From Betaproteobacteria bacterium HGW-Betaproteobacteria-11 (lineage in GTDB: Bacteria; Pseudomonadota; Gammaproteobacteria; Burkholderiales; Rhodocyclaceae): a DNA stretch of 64,000 nt. Shown here piece by piece: positions 1 through 10,958 of the stretch. The notes under the pieces were generated by a model. The model did not search any database and had not been told where the DNA came from. It saw only the letters and a program-made list of their open reading frames with translations. Numbering within the stretch: position 1 is the first letter of the stretch; every line of letters starts with the position of its first letter. The translations under genes were made by a program, and so were the position numbers. The stretch spans positions 62,001-126,000 of the forward strand of contig PHCV01000005.1 of assembly GCA_002842395.1 (NCBI GenBank), given 5' to 3'.

Positions 1-1514
1 AAGCCGACCGTCAGCACCGTCGGGTTGGCTGGATCGGCGAAGCGCAGGACGCGCTCCAGATGGGCCTCCGAGCCCTGGTTGCGCAAATGCTGTTGGCGTA
101 CGCGATGGCAGACCAGGTGCAACAACTGGGCTTTGAGCGATTGGCGAATGCTCCAGAAGATCTGGTCGGGAATGCGCTGCACGTTGGCCCAGCAGGAGGG
201 GTCGGAAAGCCGGTGTTGCCAGCCGAGACCGAGATGGCGATCGAAGGTTTCGTACCAGTCGGTGGCGAGGAAGGTGGCGATGTGTACCGCATTGGTCACG
301 TAGCCCATCGGATTTTCTGCCGGCGAGACTTGCGGCCACAGGTCGGCGCAGATGCGGGCCGAGATTTCGCCGTGAATGCGCGAGACACCGTTGTGAAAAC
401 GCGAACCGCGCAGGGCCAGCGTCGTCATGTTGAACTCGTTGCTGCCCCCACTGCGACCCAGGCTGAGCAGGCTGGCACGGTCGAGACCGGTCGCTTTGCA
501 GAAGTCGTCGAAGTAGTGCATGACCAGCTCGTCGGCAAAATGATCATGCCCGGCGGGAACGGCGGTGTGGGTGGTGAACACGGTGTTCGCCGCAGCGGCT
601 TCGAGCGCGGTGGCAAAGGGAAGGTTCTGGCGGACGAGCGCGCGAATCCGTTCCAGAATGAGGAAGGCGGCATGACCTTCGTTGATATGCCAGACCGTCG
701 GTTCGAGGCCGAGGGCGCGCAAGGCGCGCACGCCGCCGACGCCGAGCAGGATTTCTTGTTCGATGCGCGTGCGCCGGTCGCCGCCATAGAGCTGATGGGC
801 GATGTCGCGGTCGGCCAGGCTGTTTTTTTCGATGTCGGAATCGAGCAGGTAAAGCCGGGTGTTGCCGACACGGGTCTGCCACAGTCTGACCCAGACCATG
901 CGTCCGGGAAAGTCGACACCGATCAATACCTCGTCGCCGTCGGCCCCGCGCACCGGCTCGATCGGCATGTCGTCGAAGTCGTTGTCGCCATAATGGGCGT
1001 ACTGCCGCCCGTCGCGGTCGATGGTCTGCTGGAAATAGCCTTGGCGGTAGAGCAGGCCGACGGCGACGAAAGGCAGATGCAGGTCGGAAGCTCCCTTGCA
1101 ATGGTCTCCAGCCAGTATTCCCAAGCCGCCGGAGTAGATCGGCAGGCTTTCATGGAAGCCGAATTCGGCACAGAAATAGGCGATCAGGTCGTTCGCTTGC
1201 AGCGGAGGTTCGCCGGGCAGTTCCAGTCTTGCCGGCGTCGCGTGATAGGCGTCATAGGCGGCCAGCACCCGGTTCATGGTGCCGAGGAAAACCGGGTCGT
1301 CGGCCGCCTGCTGCAGGCGGCGCTGATCGATGCGCTTGAGCAGGGCCTTGGGACTGTGGTTGGCCGCCCGCCACAATTCCGAACTGAGGCGCGCGAACAG
1401 CGAGCGGGTCGGGCGATCCCAGCTGTACCAGAGGTTGTTGGCCAGCTCTTCGAGTCGCGCCAGCCGCGGCGGGATCTCGGGATTGACTTCGAGTCGATAA
1501 AGGGTGCCGGTCAT
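1..1514 (-). CDS. glgP: Alpha-glucan (glycogen) phosphorylase, 3' end outside window
   Basis: Translating the minus strand from the ATG at 1514 gives an open frame that runs off the left edge (about 504 residues present). It begins MTGTLYRLEVNPEIPPRLAR and continues ELANNLWYSWDRPTRSLF, the N-terminal DUF3417 type seen in the short alpha-glucan phosphorylases (GT35). The phosphorylase landmarks YSGGLGILAGDH, VWHINEGHAAF and FTTHTAVPAGHD follow. These enzymes release glucose-1-phosphate from glycogen or maltodextrin using pyridoxal phosphate. The C-terminal PLP-lysine region is not in the window. It is the last visible gene of a leftward operon after glgC and two GH57 genes, 42 bp downstream of the second GH57 gene. 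A 944-codon open frame on the opposite strand is only a shadow caused by high GC. Confidence 0.93.
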   Translation of the reverse strand, partial: MTGTLYRLEVNPEIPPRLARLEELANNLWYSWDRPTRSLFARLSSELWRAANHSPKALLKRIDQRRLQQAADDPVFLGTMNRVLAAYDAYHATPARLELPGEPPLQANDLIAYFCAEFGFHESLPIYSGGLGILAGDHCKGASDLHLPFVAVGLLYRQGYFQQTIDRDGRQYAHYGDNDFDDMPIEPVRGADGDEVLIGVDFPGRMVWVRLWQTRVGNTRLYLLDSDIEKNSLADRDIAHQLYGGDRRTRIEQEILLGVGGVRALRALGLEPTVWHINEGHAAFLILERIRALVRQNLPFATALEAAAANTVFTTHTAVPAGHDHFADELVMHYFDDFCKATGLDRASLLSLGRSGGSNEFNMTTLALRGSRFHNGVSRIHGEISARICADLWPQVSPAENPMGYVTNAVHIATFLATDWYETFDRHLGLGWQHRLSDPSCWANVQRIPDQIFWSIRQSLKAQLLHLVCHRVRQQHLRNQGSEAHLERVLRFADPANPTVLTVG

Positions 1515-1556
1515 GAGGGTCAGCCAGTGTCTGCGAGAATGGACTGTGGGCGGATT

Positions 1557-3590
1557 CTACGATGCGGTAACGACCTTGAGCATGAGGCGGTGCCAATCGC
1601 CGGTCATCGCCGGCCAGGTCAGCGTGAGGCAGATGGCTTGCATCACCTTCTCGAACCCGGCCTCCGATTGCGAAACGGTATGGTGCGGCCGGGCGACGAG
1701 GGTCGGCGCGGCGCTACCGGCAACCGGCGGGACACTGAGGCGCAGTGCGCCATTCGATGTTGCGCCGAGTTCGCTGTCCTCCAGCGTGAGCTGGGTCAGG
1801 GCCGGAAGTTCGAGCACCTGACCGAAGCCGCAGGGGATACGGCCGTCGGCCAGCACATAGCGGCCGCCATAGCCGTCGCAACTGGGCAGGGCCAGGTTGA
1901 GCTGGGTTTCCAGCCGACCGGGGCACTCGGCGCCGATGAAGCGATAGGCGATCTCCAGCACGTCGTCATGCAGTGCGTAACATTTCTCCACGCGCCAGCC
2001 CTCGCCGCGGGCGACAAAATGGCCGGGTGGTCCGTCCGGACGGTAAGCATCCAGCGCCAGACGGGCGCCATCGGTGGTGAGCCAGTTATCGAGGCCGCTG
2101 CCGCGTGGACGCCGGTCCGGCTCGGCGTCCGCGGCGGTAATGGGGTGCAGGAAGGCGATGCGCTCATGGGCCGAGGCAATGCCGTTTTTGCCGGCCAGGG
2201 CCGCCGTCTCGCCAGCGCCGACTTTTGCGTGATAGATCTCCGCATGCTGGCGCAGCGTGTCGCCGAAGTTGTGCGCCAGCGCCAGGCTGGAGAATTCGGC
2301 CAGTGCCGCATCGCCGTCGACGCGGATGATCGCCAGCAACGCCTGGCTGCGCAGCAGCAGCTCGTCGTGACCGTCGTCGTCGAGGTCACGGCATTCCAGC
2401 GCGGGAGACGGGTGCAGACGTTCGAGCGCGGCCTCGAGGGTGAGCAGGTTGTGCCATACCGCGCGCCGCAGGTGCGGCAGGTAGAGGCCGCCGAACAGCC
2501 CGTGCCAGTAGGCGTCGTTGGCCTGTGCCCGGTGCAGGTTTTCCTGCATCTGCGGCGTGCGCCGCGCCGCCGGCAAGCGGGCCAGACGCTGCGAAACTTC
2601 CAGCATGCGCTTGTGCATCCAGTTGGCTTCCGGATAACGCGACATGAAATTGCGCCAGATGCCGCCGCGCAGAAAGGGTTTGTCCGTCTCGAAGCGGCCC
2701 GCCGCCTTTTCCGCGTCGAGCAGCGTCCGGTATTCCGCGGCGCGGGGCGCGGGCAGCGTCCATTCGTTCATCTCGATGTAGGACGTGGTGGGCAGATAAA
2801 CGATGCCACGGGTTTTTTCCCGCGCATGGTAGTCGGCGAAAGTCGCCGTGCGGATCAACGGCGAGGCCAGCACGCCCTCGACGAATTGCGTTAGCCAGCC
2901 TTTGACATAGACCCAGTCGTAGGTCTCCGGCCAGATGCCGAATTTTTCGATGTCGTCGAAATAGATCGCGGCGCGGCGCCCCTGCCGTGCCAGCTCTTCG
3001 AGCCAGCCGACGGCGTCAGCGGCGGGCGAAAAGGGCAGCCGGTAACGCGCCGCCTCGGCGATCGGAAACAGGTCGAGGCGCAGGCCATCCTCTTCGGTGG
3101 TGTAGAAGCTGTCGAGTTTTTCGCCGTCGACGCCGGCGCAAAGAAAATGGTAATCATCGACGGCGACATAGCGGATACCGGTCGCGCTCAGGGCGGGCAC
3201 CACCGAGGACTCCCAGACCCGCTCGGTCAGCCAGGCGCCGGTAGGACGCACGCCGAAATGCCGTTCGATCTTCTCCGTCAGGGTCGTGATCTGGGTTACC
3301 CGGTCGCGTTGCGGGATCGCCGCCAGCACCGGTTCGCAGTCGCCGGAGCCGAACCATTCGACCTGACCGCGGCGCGTCATGGCTGCCAGCCGCGTCATGT
3401 CGGCGGGGAAATGGGTCAGCAGATAATCGAGCAGCCAGCCGGAAAAATGCACGCTGAAACGGAATTCCGGATAACGCTCCATCACGCGCAGAAACATGCC
3501 GTAGCAGCGGGCATGCGCGGTGTCGATGACCGCCGGGAAATTGCCGACCGGCTGATGGGCATGGACGCCGAAGAGCAGGGTGAGCGGCAT
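1557..3590 (-). CDS. GH57 4-alpha-glucanotransferase / alpha-amylase family protein
   Basis: This 677-residue protein has a GH57 N-terminal barrel (FGVHAHQPVGNFP) and a C-terminal DUF1925/1926-like beta domain. The nucleophile is Glu123 in WLTERVW and the general acid is an Asp at about 212-213 in YFDDIEKFG, aligning with E123 and D214 of the Thermococcus litoralis glucanotransferase (family knowledge). It would disproportionate alpha-1,4-glucans in the cytoplasm, feeding GlgP. It lies 7 bp downstream of a second GH57 gene in the glgC operon. Around residues 455-465 the coding strand carries an exact copy of the dispersed 15-mer AAAAGTCGGCGCTGG, read as KVGAGETAA. It lies in a stretch longer than I expect for the family. 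The family is secure; amylase versus transferase is inferred. Confidence 0.88.
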   Translation of the reverse strand: MPLTLLFGVHAHQPVGNFPAVIDTAHARCYGMFLRVMERYPEFRFSVHFSGWLLDYLLTHFPADMTRLAAMTRRGQVEWFGSGDCEPVLAAIPQRDRVTQITTLTEKIERHFGVRPTGAWLTERVWESSVVPALSATGIRYVAVDDYHFLCAGVDGEKLDSFYTTEEDGLRLDLFPIAEAARYRLPFSPAADAVGWLEELARQGRRAAIYFDDIEKFGIWPETYDWVYVKGWLTQFVEGVLASPLIRTATFADYHAREKTRGIVYLPTTSYIEMNEWTLPAPRAAEYRTLLDAEKAAGRFETDKPFLRGGIWRNFMSRYPEANWMHKRMLEVSQRLARLPAARRTPQMQENLHRAQANDAYWHGLFGGLYLPHLRRAVWHNLLTLEAALERLHPSPALECRDLDDDGHDELLLRSQALLAIIRVDGDAALAEFSSLALAHNFGDTLRQHAEIYHAKVGAGETAALAGKNGIASAHERIAFLHPITAADAEPDRRPRGSGLDNWLTTDGARLALDAYRPDGPPGHFVARGEGWRVEKCYALHDDVLEIAYRFIGAECPGRLETQLNLALPSCDGYGGRYVLADGRIPCGFGQVLELPALTQLTLEDSELGATSNGALRLSVPPVAGSAAPTLVARPHHTVSQSEAGFEKVMQAICLTLTWPAMTGDWHRLMLKVVTAS
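2212..2226 (-). repeat. Dispersed 15-mer, exact, in GH57 gene
   Basis: AAAAGTCGGCGCTGG on the minus strand; the match continues as CGAGACGGCGGC. Read KVGAGETAA. Confidence 0.85.
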
Positions 3591-3597
3591 GATCTGG

Positions 3598-5349
3598 CTA
3601 GCCCGGAATACTGGTGCGGCGCATGGTGCCGTCTTCGGCGACGGCCGAGCCGGTGGCGATCGGCTGTTCGAGCAGCGCCGGCGGCTCCAGTTGCAACAGA
3701 CGGTAGAGGCGCGTCAGATTGTGACGGAACAGGCGCTCGAAGCAGGCGACGGCGGTGGCCGGGTTGTAATCGCCGAGCCACCAGAACCAGTCGGAGCTTT
3801 CGCAGATGGCCAGTTGCCGTGTCGCCAGCGCCGACTTTTCCGGCGCTAGCCGGCCGCTGGCCAGCACCAGGTCGTAGCTTTGCTTGGCGGCGCAGAGCAG
3901 ATCCCAGGCGTGATTCTTCTGCGCATCGCCGATCCAGGTCGACAGCGTGCCATACACCCAGCTTCCGGCCACCAGGCGCGGTAGCGGGGTGGTCGCGGCC
4001 ATCGCCGGGCGTGCCAGCAGTTCGCTGTACGTGGTGGTGCGGATGCGGGGGTGGCTGGCGAGCAGGCCATAGAGATCGTCGAAGAAGTAATAGCCGTTGT
4101 AGGGATAGTGTTCCCAGGCGTTTTCGCCATCGAGAATGATGCTGACCACGGGCTGCTCATCCGCCGCGGCGCCATCGAGAATGGCTTCCAGTTGTGCCAC
4201 CAGATGGCTGGCGGCATCGCGGCCATGCCATTTGGCATAGTCGAACCCGATCAGGTCGGAGAGCCGCTCGTCGCGGAAAAACAGGCTTACGCCCGGCACC
4301 TGCGGTAGATGCCAGGGACGATAGGCCGCCCGTGCGGGCTGGGGAATCCCGCCACCGCTGGCGGCGAGGCTGTGGCGGAGCACGCCTTCGCCACTGGCCA
4401 GCCAGCGGCAGCCGGCGTCGGCCAGCAACTGGACGAAAGGCGTGGAAATGGCGCCTTCGGCCGGCCACAGGCCGGCGGGCGGCGCGCCGAAGCGGGCGGC
4501 ATGGCTGGCCCGGCCGTCGGCAATCTGCGCCGCGACCCTGCTGCGGCCGCCAGGGTAGGCGGCGACCGCGGGCAGAGGGGCCTCGGGCAGGCTTTCGCGG
4601 GCGGCATGGAAGTCGAGCAGCAGCGGCGCCAGCGGATGGGTCTGCGGCGTCGTCGACAGTTCGATCTGGCCGCGTGCGGCCAGGGCCTGCCAGCGCGGCA
4701 CGAGGCCAGTGACCAGTTCGCCGATGCTGTTCAGCAGATGGTGCCGGTCGGTGATGTTGAAGCCCTGGCCCTTGCCGATCAGAGTGGCGATCAGCGGATT
4801 CTTGCGGCGCTCCGCCTCGCCGGTCCAGGCCAGGTGATACCAGGTGACGAGGTCGGAGAAATAGGCGCCGGAAAGATAGGCCAGCGCCGCCTCGCCCTCG
4901 CCGGCGAGTTCCAGATAAATCTTGTGCAACCGCCGGTAGGGGGGGAAGGGTTCCAGCATGGTGAGATGATTGTTGCGGAAACAGGTGTTCAGCAGCAGGC
5001 GCCGTTCGGCCACCGCGAGCCGCCCCAGGTCGGGCGCGGCGAGACTGCGCAGCAACGGATCGCGGAACTGCCCGCTGGCGAACTGCTGCGCGTAGTCCTC
5101 GAGTTGTTCCAGCAGCACCGGGGTGAAATTCACCACGCAGCGAATCTGCGGATGGCGTTCCAGATGCGCGGCCATGTCGCTGTAATCCTTGATTGCGTGC
5201 AGATAGACCCAGGGCAGCACGAATTCTTCGTGCGTGCCCGCTGCCGCCGTTTCGCCGGCGCCGGGTTTTGGCGTCGCCGGGGTGGATCCATGATCACGGT
5301 AGTCCGGCTGGTGCATGTGCCAGAGAAACACCAGGTCGAGTTGTTTCAT
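3598..5349 (-). CDS. GH57 glycoside hydrolase (alpha-amylase/amylopullulanase-like)
   Basis: This 583-residue protein starts MKQLDLVFLWHMHQPDYRD, the classic GH57 N-terminus. It carries the nucleophile motif GLWPAEGAIS (Glu298) and the acid motif ILDGENAWEHY (Asp407). It probably cleaves or rearranges alpha-glucans in the cytoplasm. It sits 20 bp after glgC and 7 bp before the other GH57 gene, in one operon. Two traces of the dispersed repeat lie in it. A degenerate copy near residues 20-41 gives KPGAGETAAAG where relatives have only a few residues before LPWVYLHA. An exact copy near the C-terminus is read in another frame as EKSALAT. The exact substrate is not clear from sequence. Confidence 0.87.
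   Translation of the reverse strand: MKQLDLVFLWHMHQPDYRDHGSTPATPKPGAGETAAAGTHEEFVLPWVYLHAIKDYSDMAAHLERHPQIRCVVNFTPVLLEQLEDYAQQFASGQFRDPLLRSLAAPDLGRLAVAERRLLLNTCFRNNHLTMLEPFPPYRRLHKIYLELAGEGEAALAYLSGAYFSDLVTWYHLAWTGEAERRKNPLIATLIGKGQGFNITDRHHLLNSIGELVTGLVPRWQALAARGQIELSTTPQTHPLAPLLLDFHAARESLPEAPLPAVAAYPGGRSRVAAQIADGRASHAARFGAPPAGLWPAEGAISTPFVQLLADAGCRWLASGEGVLRHSLAASGGGIPQPARAAYRPWHLPQVPGVSLFFRDERLSDLIGFDYAKWHGRDAASHLVAQLEAILDGAAADEQPVVSIILDGENAWEHYPYNGYYFFDDLYGLLASHPRIRTTTYSELLARPAMAATTPLPRLVAGSWVYGTLSTWIGDAQKNHAWDLLCAAKQSYDLVLASGRLAPEKSALATRQLAICESSDWFWWLGDYNPATAVACFERLFRHNLTRLYRLLQLEPPALLEQPIATGSAVAEDGTMRRTSIPG
3825..3839 (-). repeat. Dispersed 15-mer, exact, in second GH57 gene
   Basis: Exact core on the minus strand, read EKSALAT. 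Confidence 0.85.
5255..5269 (-). repeat. Dispersed 15-mer, degenerate (12/15), in second GH57 gene
   Basis: AAAACCCGGCGCCGG on the minus strand; the flank CGAAACGGCGGC matches the extended consensus. Read KPGAGETAA. Confidence 0.6.
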
Positions 5350-5369
5350 GCAGGCGATCTCACCGAAAA

Positions 5370-6635
5370 TCAGCGAATGGCGTGCACTCGCTGGCCGAGC
5401 ATGTCCGGGGTGACCAGGGTGATGCCGCCTGCGCTCACGAAAAAGCGCTGACCATCGGCCACGGCGTCATGGCCGATGGTCATGCCATCGGGAATCCGGC
5501 AGTGCTTGTCGATCACCACACGGCGCAGACGGACATGACGGCCGATGTGCACGTCGGGCAGGATCACCGAGTCCTCGATCTCGGCATAGCTATGCACATG
5601 CACGCGTGAAAACAGCAGCGAGCGGCGCACGCTGGCGCCGCTGATGATGTTGCCGCCCGAAACCAGGGAGTCGACGGCCATGCCGCGCCGCCCGTCGTCG
5701 TCGAAAACGAACTTGGCCGGCGGCAATTGTTCCTGATGGGTCCAGACCGGCCAGTCCTCGTCGTAGATATTGAGATCCGGCGTCACCTTGGTCAACTCCA
5801 TGTTGGCCTGCCAGTAGGCATCGATGGTGCCGACGTCGCGCCAGTAGGGAACCGTGCTGCCACTCAACCGGCCGACGCAGGAGTCTGAAAAATGGTGGGC
5901 CTTGACCTGGTGGTGACTCACGCAGTGGGGAATCACGTCCTTGCCGAAATCGTGCGTGGAGCCGGCATCGCCGTGGTCGCGGCTGAGTTGGGCGTAGAGG
6001 AACTCGGCATCGAACACATAGACGCCCATGTTGGCCAGCGCGCGGTCGGGCCGCTCCGGCAGCGGCGGCGGTTCGGCCGGCTTCTCGGCGAAGCGGACGA
6101 CGCGCCGCCCGGCATCCACCTGCATGATGCCGAAGGCGCTGGCCTCGGCGAGTGGCACATCGATGCAGGCCACGGTCAGATCGGCGCCACTTTGCACATG
6201 ATCGGCCAGGATGCAACCGTAGTCCATCTTGTAGACGTGATCGCCGGAGAGCACCAGCACGTACTTGGGCCGGTTGCGGCGGATCAGGCCGAGATTCTGA
6301 TACACGGCATCGGCGGTGCCCCGGTACCAGTCCTCGCCGACCTGTTGCTGCGCCGGCAGGATGTCGATGAATTCGCGAAAGCGGCCGTCGAGAAAACTCC
6401 AGCCCCGCTGCAGGTGCTGGATCAGGCTCTGCGCCTTGTACTGAGTGGCGACGCCGATCCGGCGCACACCGGAATTGACGCAGTTGGAGAGGGTGAAATC
6501 GATGATGCGGAACTTGCCGCCGAAGGGCACGGCGGGCTTGGCGCGCCAGTCGGTAAGCTGCATGAGGCGACTGCCGCGACCGCCGGCGAGGACGATGGCA
6601 AAGGTGGCGCGGGTCAGGTGACCGACATCCATCAT
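5370..6635 (-). CDS. glgC: Glucose-1-phosphate adenylyltransferase
   Basis: The product (about 421 residues) begins [21 protein letters not shown]. It has the nucleotide-binding GGRGSRL signature, the [11 protein letters not shown] block, the [10 protein letters not shown] motif and a C-terminal left-handed beta-helix ([15 protein letters not shown]). It makes ADP-glucose from ATP and glucose-1-phosphate, the committed step of bacterial glycogen synthesis. I chose the ATG at 6635 because family members start just before the nucleotide-binding loop; an in-frame ATG at 6680 would add 15 atypical residues. A 20-codon leader frame upstream ends on this ATG (see separate entry). It is the first gene of the leftward glucan operon and is divergent from the glgB operon. 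Confidence 0.95.
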   Translation of the reverse strand: MMDVGHLTRATFAIVLAGGRGSRLMQLTDWRAKPAVPFGGKFRIIDFTLSNCVNSGVRRIGVATQYKAQSLIQHLQRGWSFLDGRFREFIDILPAQQQVGEDWYRGTADAVYQNLGLIRRNRPKYVLVLSGDHVYKMDYGCILADHVQSGADLTVACIDVPLAEASAFGIMQVDAGRRVVRFAEKPAEPPPLPERPDRALANMGVYVFDAEFLYAQLSRDHGDAGSTHDFGKDVIPHCVSHHQVKAHHFSDSCVGRLSGSTVPYWRDVGTIDAYWQANMELTKVTPDLNIYDEDWPVWTHQEQLPPAKFVFDDDGRRGMAVDSLVSGGNIISGASVRRSLLFSRVHVHSYAEIEDSVILPDVHIGRHVRLRRVVIDKHCRIPDGMTIGHDAVADGQRFFVSAGGITLVTPDMLGQRVHAIR

Positions 6636-6694
6636 CGCTGTTTTCCGCCGGCGGCAGGAGATGCGGCGGCTGGACTGCATTTGTTCTGTGACAT
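6632..6694 (-). CDS. Possible 20-codon leader peptide overlapping glgC start
   Basis: On the minus strand an ATG at 6694 follows a good ribosome binding site (GGAGGAG, 5-6 nt away) and encodes a 20-residue peptide, [20 protein letters not shown]. Its TGA overlaps the glgC ATG as ATGATG. The glgC start itself has only a weak ribosome binding site. The arrangement would suit translational coupling of glgC to a leader. It could equally be an accident of composition. No function is known. Confidence 0.3.
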   Translation of the reverse strand: MSQNKCSPAAASPAAGGKQR

Positions 6695-6813
6695 GATGTC
6701 TCCTCCGTTGCAGCCGGAAGCGCTACGATAGCAAGAATTCGGCTCGCCGTTGCAATTCCCTGCCGGTGCAGGATTTCGTTGGAGAAACGGGATGGAGGGA
6801 AAGGATGTGCAGC

Positions 6814-7439
6814 ATGTTTCGTGATCGCATGGAGGCCGCCCGCCGGCTGGCCGAGAGGCTCGCTGGCTACCGGGGAAAGCAGCCGCTGGTGCTGGCGATT
6901 CCTCGCGGCGCCGTGCCCATGGCGAAGATCGTTGCCGAAATGCTGGAGGGTGAATTCGATGTGGTGCTGGTGCGCAAGTTGCGCGCTCCGTCCAACCCCG
7001 AGTTCGCCATCGGTGCGATCGACGAAAGCGGCTGGAGCTTCATCGCCGAGCACGCCGCGGCAGCCGGGGCCGGCGCCGATTACCTCGCCGCCGAACAACG
7101 GACTCAGCTGGAAACGCTGCGCCGCCGCCGCGCCGAGTACACGCCGCTGCGCCCGCCGCTCGATCCGGCCGGGCGCATCGTCATCGTGATCGATGACGGC
7201 TTGGCCACCGGGGCGACGATGATTGCCGCACTGCACGGGCTGCGCGCCAGAAACCCGGCCCGGCTGGTTTGCGCCGTGCCGGTCTCGCCACCGGAAACGC
7301 TGGAGAAGGTGGCGTCTCTGGCCGACGAGGTGATCTGCCTCGAAACACCCGAAAATTTTCAGGCCGTCGGCCAGTTCTATCAGGACTTTGCGCAGGTCGA
7401 TGATGAACAAGTGCGCGAGATGTTGCGGGTTGCGCAACG

Positions 7440-7443
<4 letters not shown>
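6814..7443 (+). CDS. Phosphoribosyltransferase family protein
   Basis: The product of about 209 residues has a type I phosphoribosyltransferase fold. [14 protein letters not shown] is near the N-terminus and the PRPP loop [15 protein letters not shown] lies around residues 125-140. Such proteins transfer phosphoribosyl groups or act as regulators; the substrate is not evident. The start at 6814 is preferred because AAAGG lies 9 nt upstream; an ATG at 6805 is too close to that site. The stop overlaps the glgB start by ATGA, so the two are co-transcribed, although no link between this family and glycogen branching is established. Confidence 0.75.
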
Positions 7444-9607
<2,164 letters not shown>

Positions 9608-9611
<4 letters not shown>

Positions 9612-9626
9612 GCGTCCGCCGCTCAG
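9608..9626. terminator. Short hairpin between glgB and the DUF2934 gene
   Basis: CTGAGCG-TCCGC-CGCTCAG forms a 7-bp stem over the convergent stop codons of glgB and the next gene. There is no clear T run, so it may be only a weak bidirectional transcription barrier. Confidence 0.3.
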
Positions 9627-9940
9627 TTGCCCAAACGGTTTTCCGCCAGCAAACGATCGATCTCCGCTGCGGCCTGGGCCCAGTCCTGAAACGGATCGCC
9701 GGGGGCGAAGCCGCGCCGCTCGGCAATGTAGTAGGCGGCGACTTCCACGTAATGGTTGCGCTGTTCGGGAGAAATCCGGTCCTTCTTCCTGCGCGTGGCG
9801 GGTTGTTTCGACGGTATCGCAGTGTTCGCGGCGGCCACCTTCGACTTGACCCGCGGGCTGGGCTTGCCGCCACGCGCGCTCGGGGCGGGAGCAGGCGGTT
9901 GGCGGGACGAAGGGCTGCTATGGCTTTTGATGGCTGACAT
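9623..9940 (-). CDS. DUF2934 family protein
   Basis: This protein of about 105 residues has a low-complexity basic, Ser/Pro/Lys-rich N-terminal half and a C-terminal DUF2934 domain (YVEVAAYYIAERRG, then DPFQDWAQAAAEIDRLL). The ATG at 9940 follows GAGGAGG at good spacing. DUF2934 proteins are common in proteobacteria, often beside glycogen genes, and have no defined function. The basic N-terminus suggests nucleic-acid or surface contacts, but that is speculation. Confidence 0.75.
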   Translation of the reverse strand: MSAIKSHSSPSSRQPPAPAPSARGGKPSPRVKSKVAAANTAIPSKQPATRRKKDRISPEQRNHYVEVAAYYIAERRGFAPGDPFQDWAQAAAEIDRLLAENRLGN

Positions 9941-10007
9941 GACTACCTCCTCGCTGTTATGGAGACACGAAGGAGCGACACTACACCCGTTCCCGTGACA
10001 GGGGTTA

Positions 10008-10955
10008 CTACGGATCGAGTGGCGACTGCGTGCCGGCGAGAGAAAAAGCCCCATGCAGACCGAGTGCCGGGTCGCTGATTACGTGAATCGGCATCCGGGC
10101 GGCGAGGGCAGCATGCTCGGCCTTGGCGTTGAAGGCCTCGAGAAAGGGGCCGTCGTGCAGGGCGGGCAGCAGTTTGCCGGCGATGCCGCCGGCCAGGAAT
10201 ACCCCGCCGCGCGCCAGGCAGGCCAGTGCCATGTCGCCGGCAAAGGCGCCATAGGCGGCGAGAAACAGTTCCAGCGCCCGCCGCGCCGCGCCGTCGGCAG
10301 AGGCCAGGGCGCGGGCTGAAATCTCTTCCGGCGGCAGGCTTTCCCCGGCGATGAATTCGTGGATCGCGGCGAGCCCCGGTCCCGAGACCACCATCTCCCA
10401 GCCAACCCGACCATGACGCGCGGTGAGATGACGCCATAACGCGAGTTGTTCGTCGTCGGCCGGCGCAAAGGCGGCATGGCCGCCTTCGCCGGGAATGATC
10501 CGCCAGCGTTGCCCTTCGGGCAGCGCGATGGCCATGCCCAGGCCGGTGCCCGCGCCGACGACCAGGCAGGGGGCGGCGGCCAGGGGAATGCCCGGCTGCA
10601 GGGTGCTGCGTTGTGCTGCGGGGGCCATCACCGCCGCCAGTGCGGCGGCGGCGAAATCATTGACCAAGCGGATCGGCGGCAGGCCGAAGCGGCGTGCCAG
10701 TGCCTCACTGTCGATGTGCCAGGGCAGGTGGGTGAGGCGTGCCGTGCGGCCGTCGTCGGCTAGCGGGCCGGCAAGGGCGAGACAGGTGGCAGTGATTTGC
10801 CGCGGGTCGCATGCGGCCTCCCGCAGAAAGCGGGCGAGTACCGCCTCGAAGCCGGAAAAGTCGGCGCTGGCGTAACGGCGTTCGATTACTGGCCGGCCGG
10901 CTTCCATCAATCCCAGCAACACCTTGGTGCCGCCGATGTCGCCGCCGAGGATCAT
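10008..10955 (-). CDS. glk: Glucokinase
   Basis: The 315-residue ROK/Glk-type protein opens MILGGDIGGTKVLLGL (phosphate loop). It has LVNDFAAAALA, the VVGAGTGLGMA adenosine motif, PGEGGHAAF and the glucose-binding region GVFLAGGIAGKLL. It phosphorylates glucose with ATP, making glucose-6-phosphate for the glycogen and glycolytic pathways. It follows thyA with 3 bp between them on the minus strand. The segment YASADFSGF is encoded across an exact antisense copy of the dispersed 15-mer. Confidence 0.93.
   Translation of the reverse strand: MILGGDIGGTKVLLGLMEAGRPVIERRYASADFSGFEAVLARFLREAACDPRQITATCLALAGPLADDGRTARLTHLPWHIDSEALARRFGLPPIRLVNDFAAAALAAVMAPAAQRSTLQPGIPLAAAPCLVVGAGTGLGMAIALPEGQRWRIIPGEGGHAAFAPADDEQLALWRHLTARHGRVGWEMVVSGPGLAAIHEFIAGESLPPEEISARALASADGAARRALELFLAAYGAFAGDMALACLARGGVFLAGGIAGKLLPALHDGPFLEAFNAKAEHAALAARMPIHVISDPALGLHGAFSLAGTQSPLDP
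10856..10870 (+). repeat. Dispersed 15-mer, exact, antisense in glk
   Basis: Exact core followed by CGTAACGGCG, close to the extended consensus. Confidence 0.8.
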
Positions 10956-10958
10956 GTC

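Noticed and set aside
60-2894. A 944-codon open frame on the plus strand
   Set aside because: It is antisense to glgP and the GH57 gene, both with catalytic motifs. High GC removes stops on the opposite strand.
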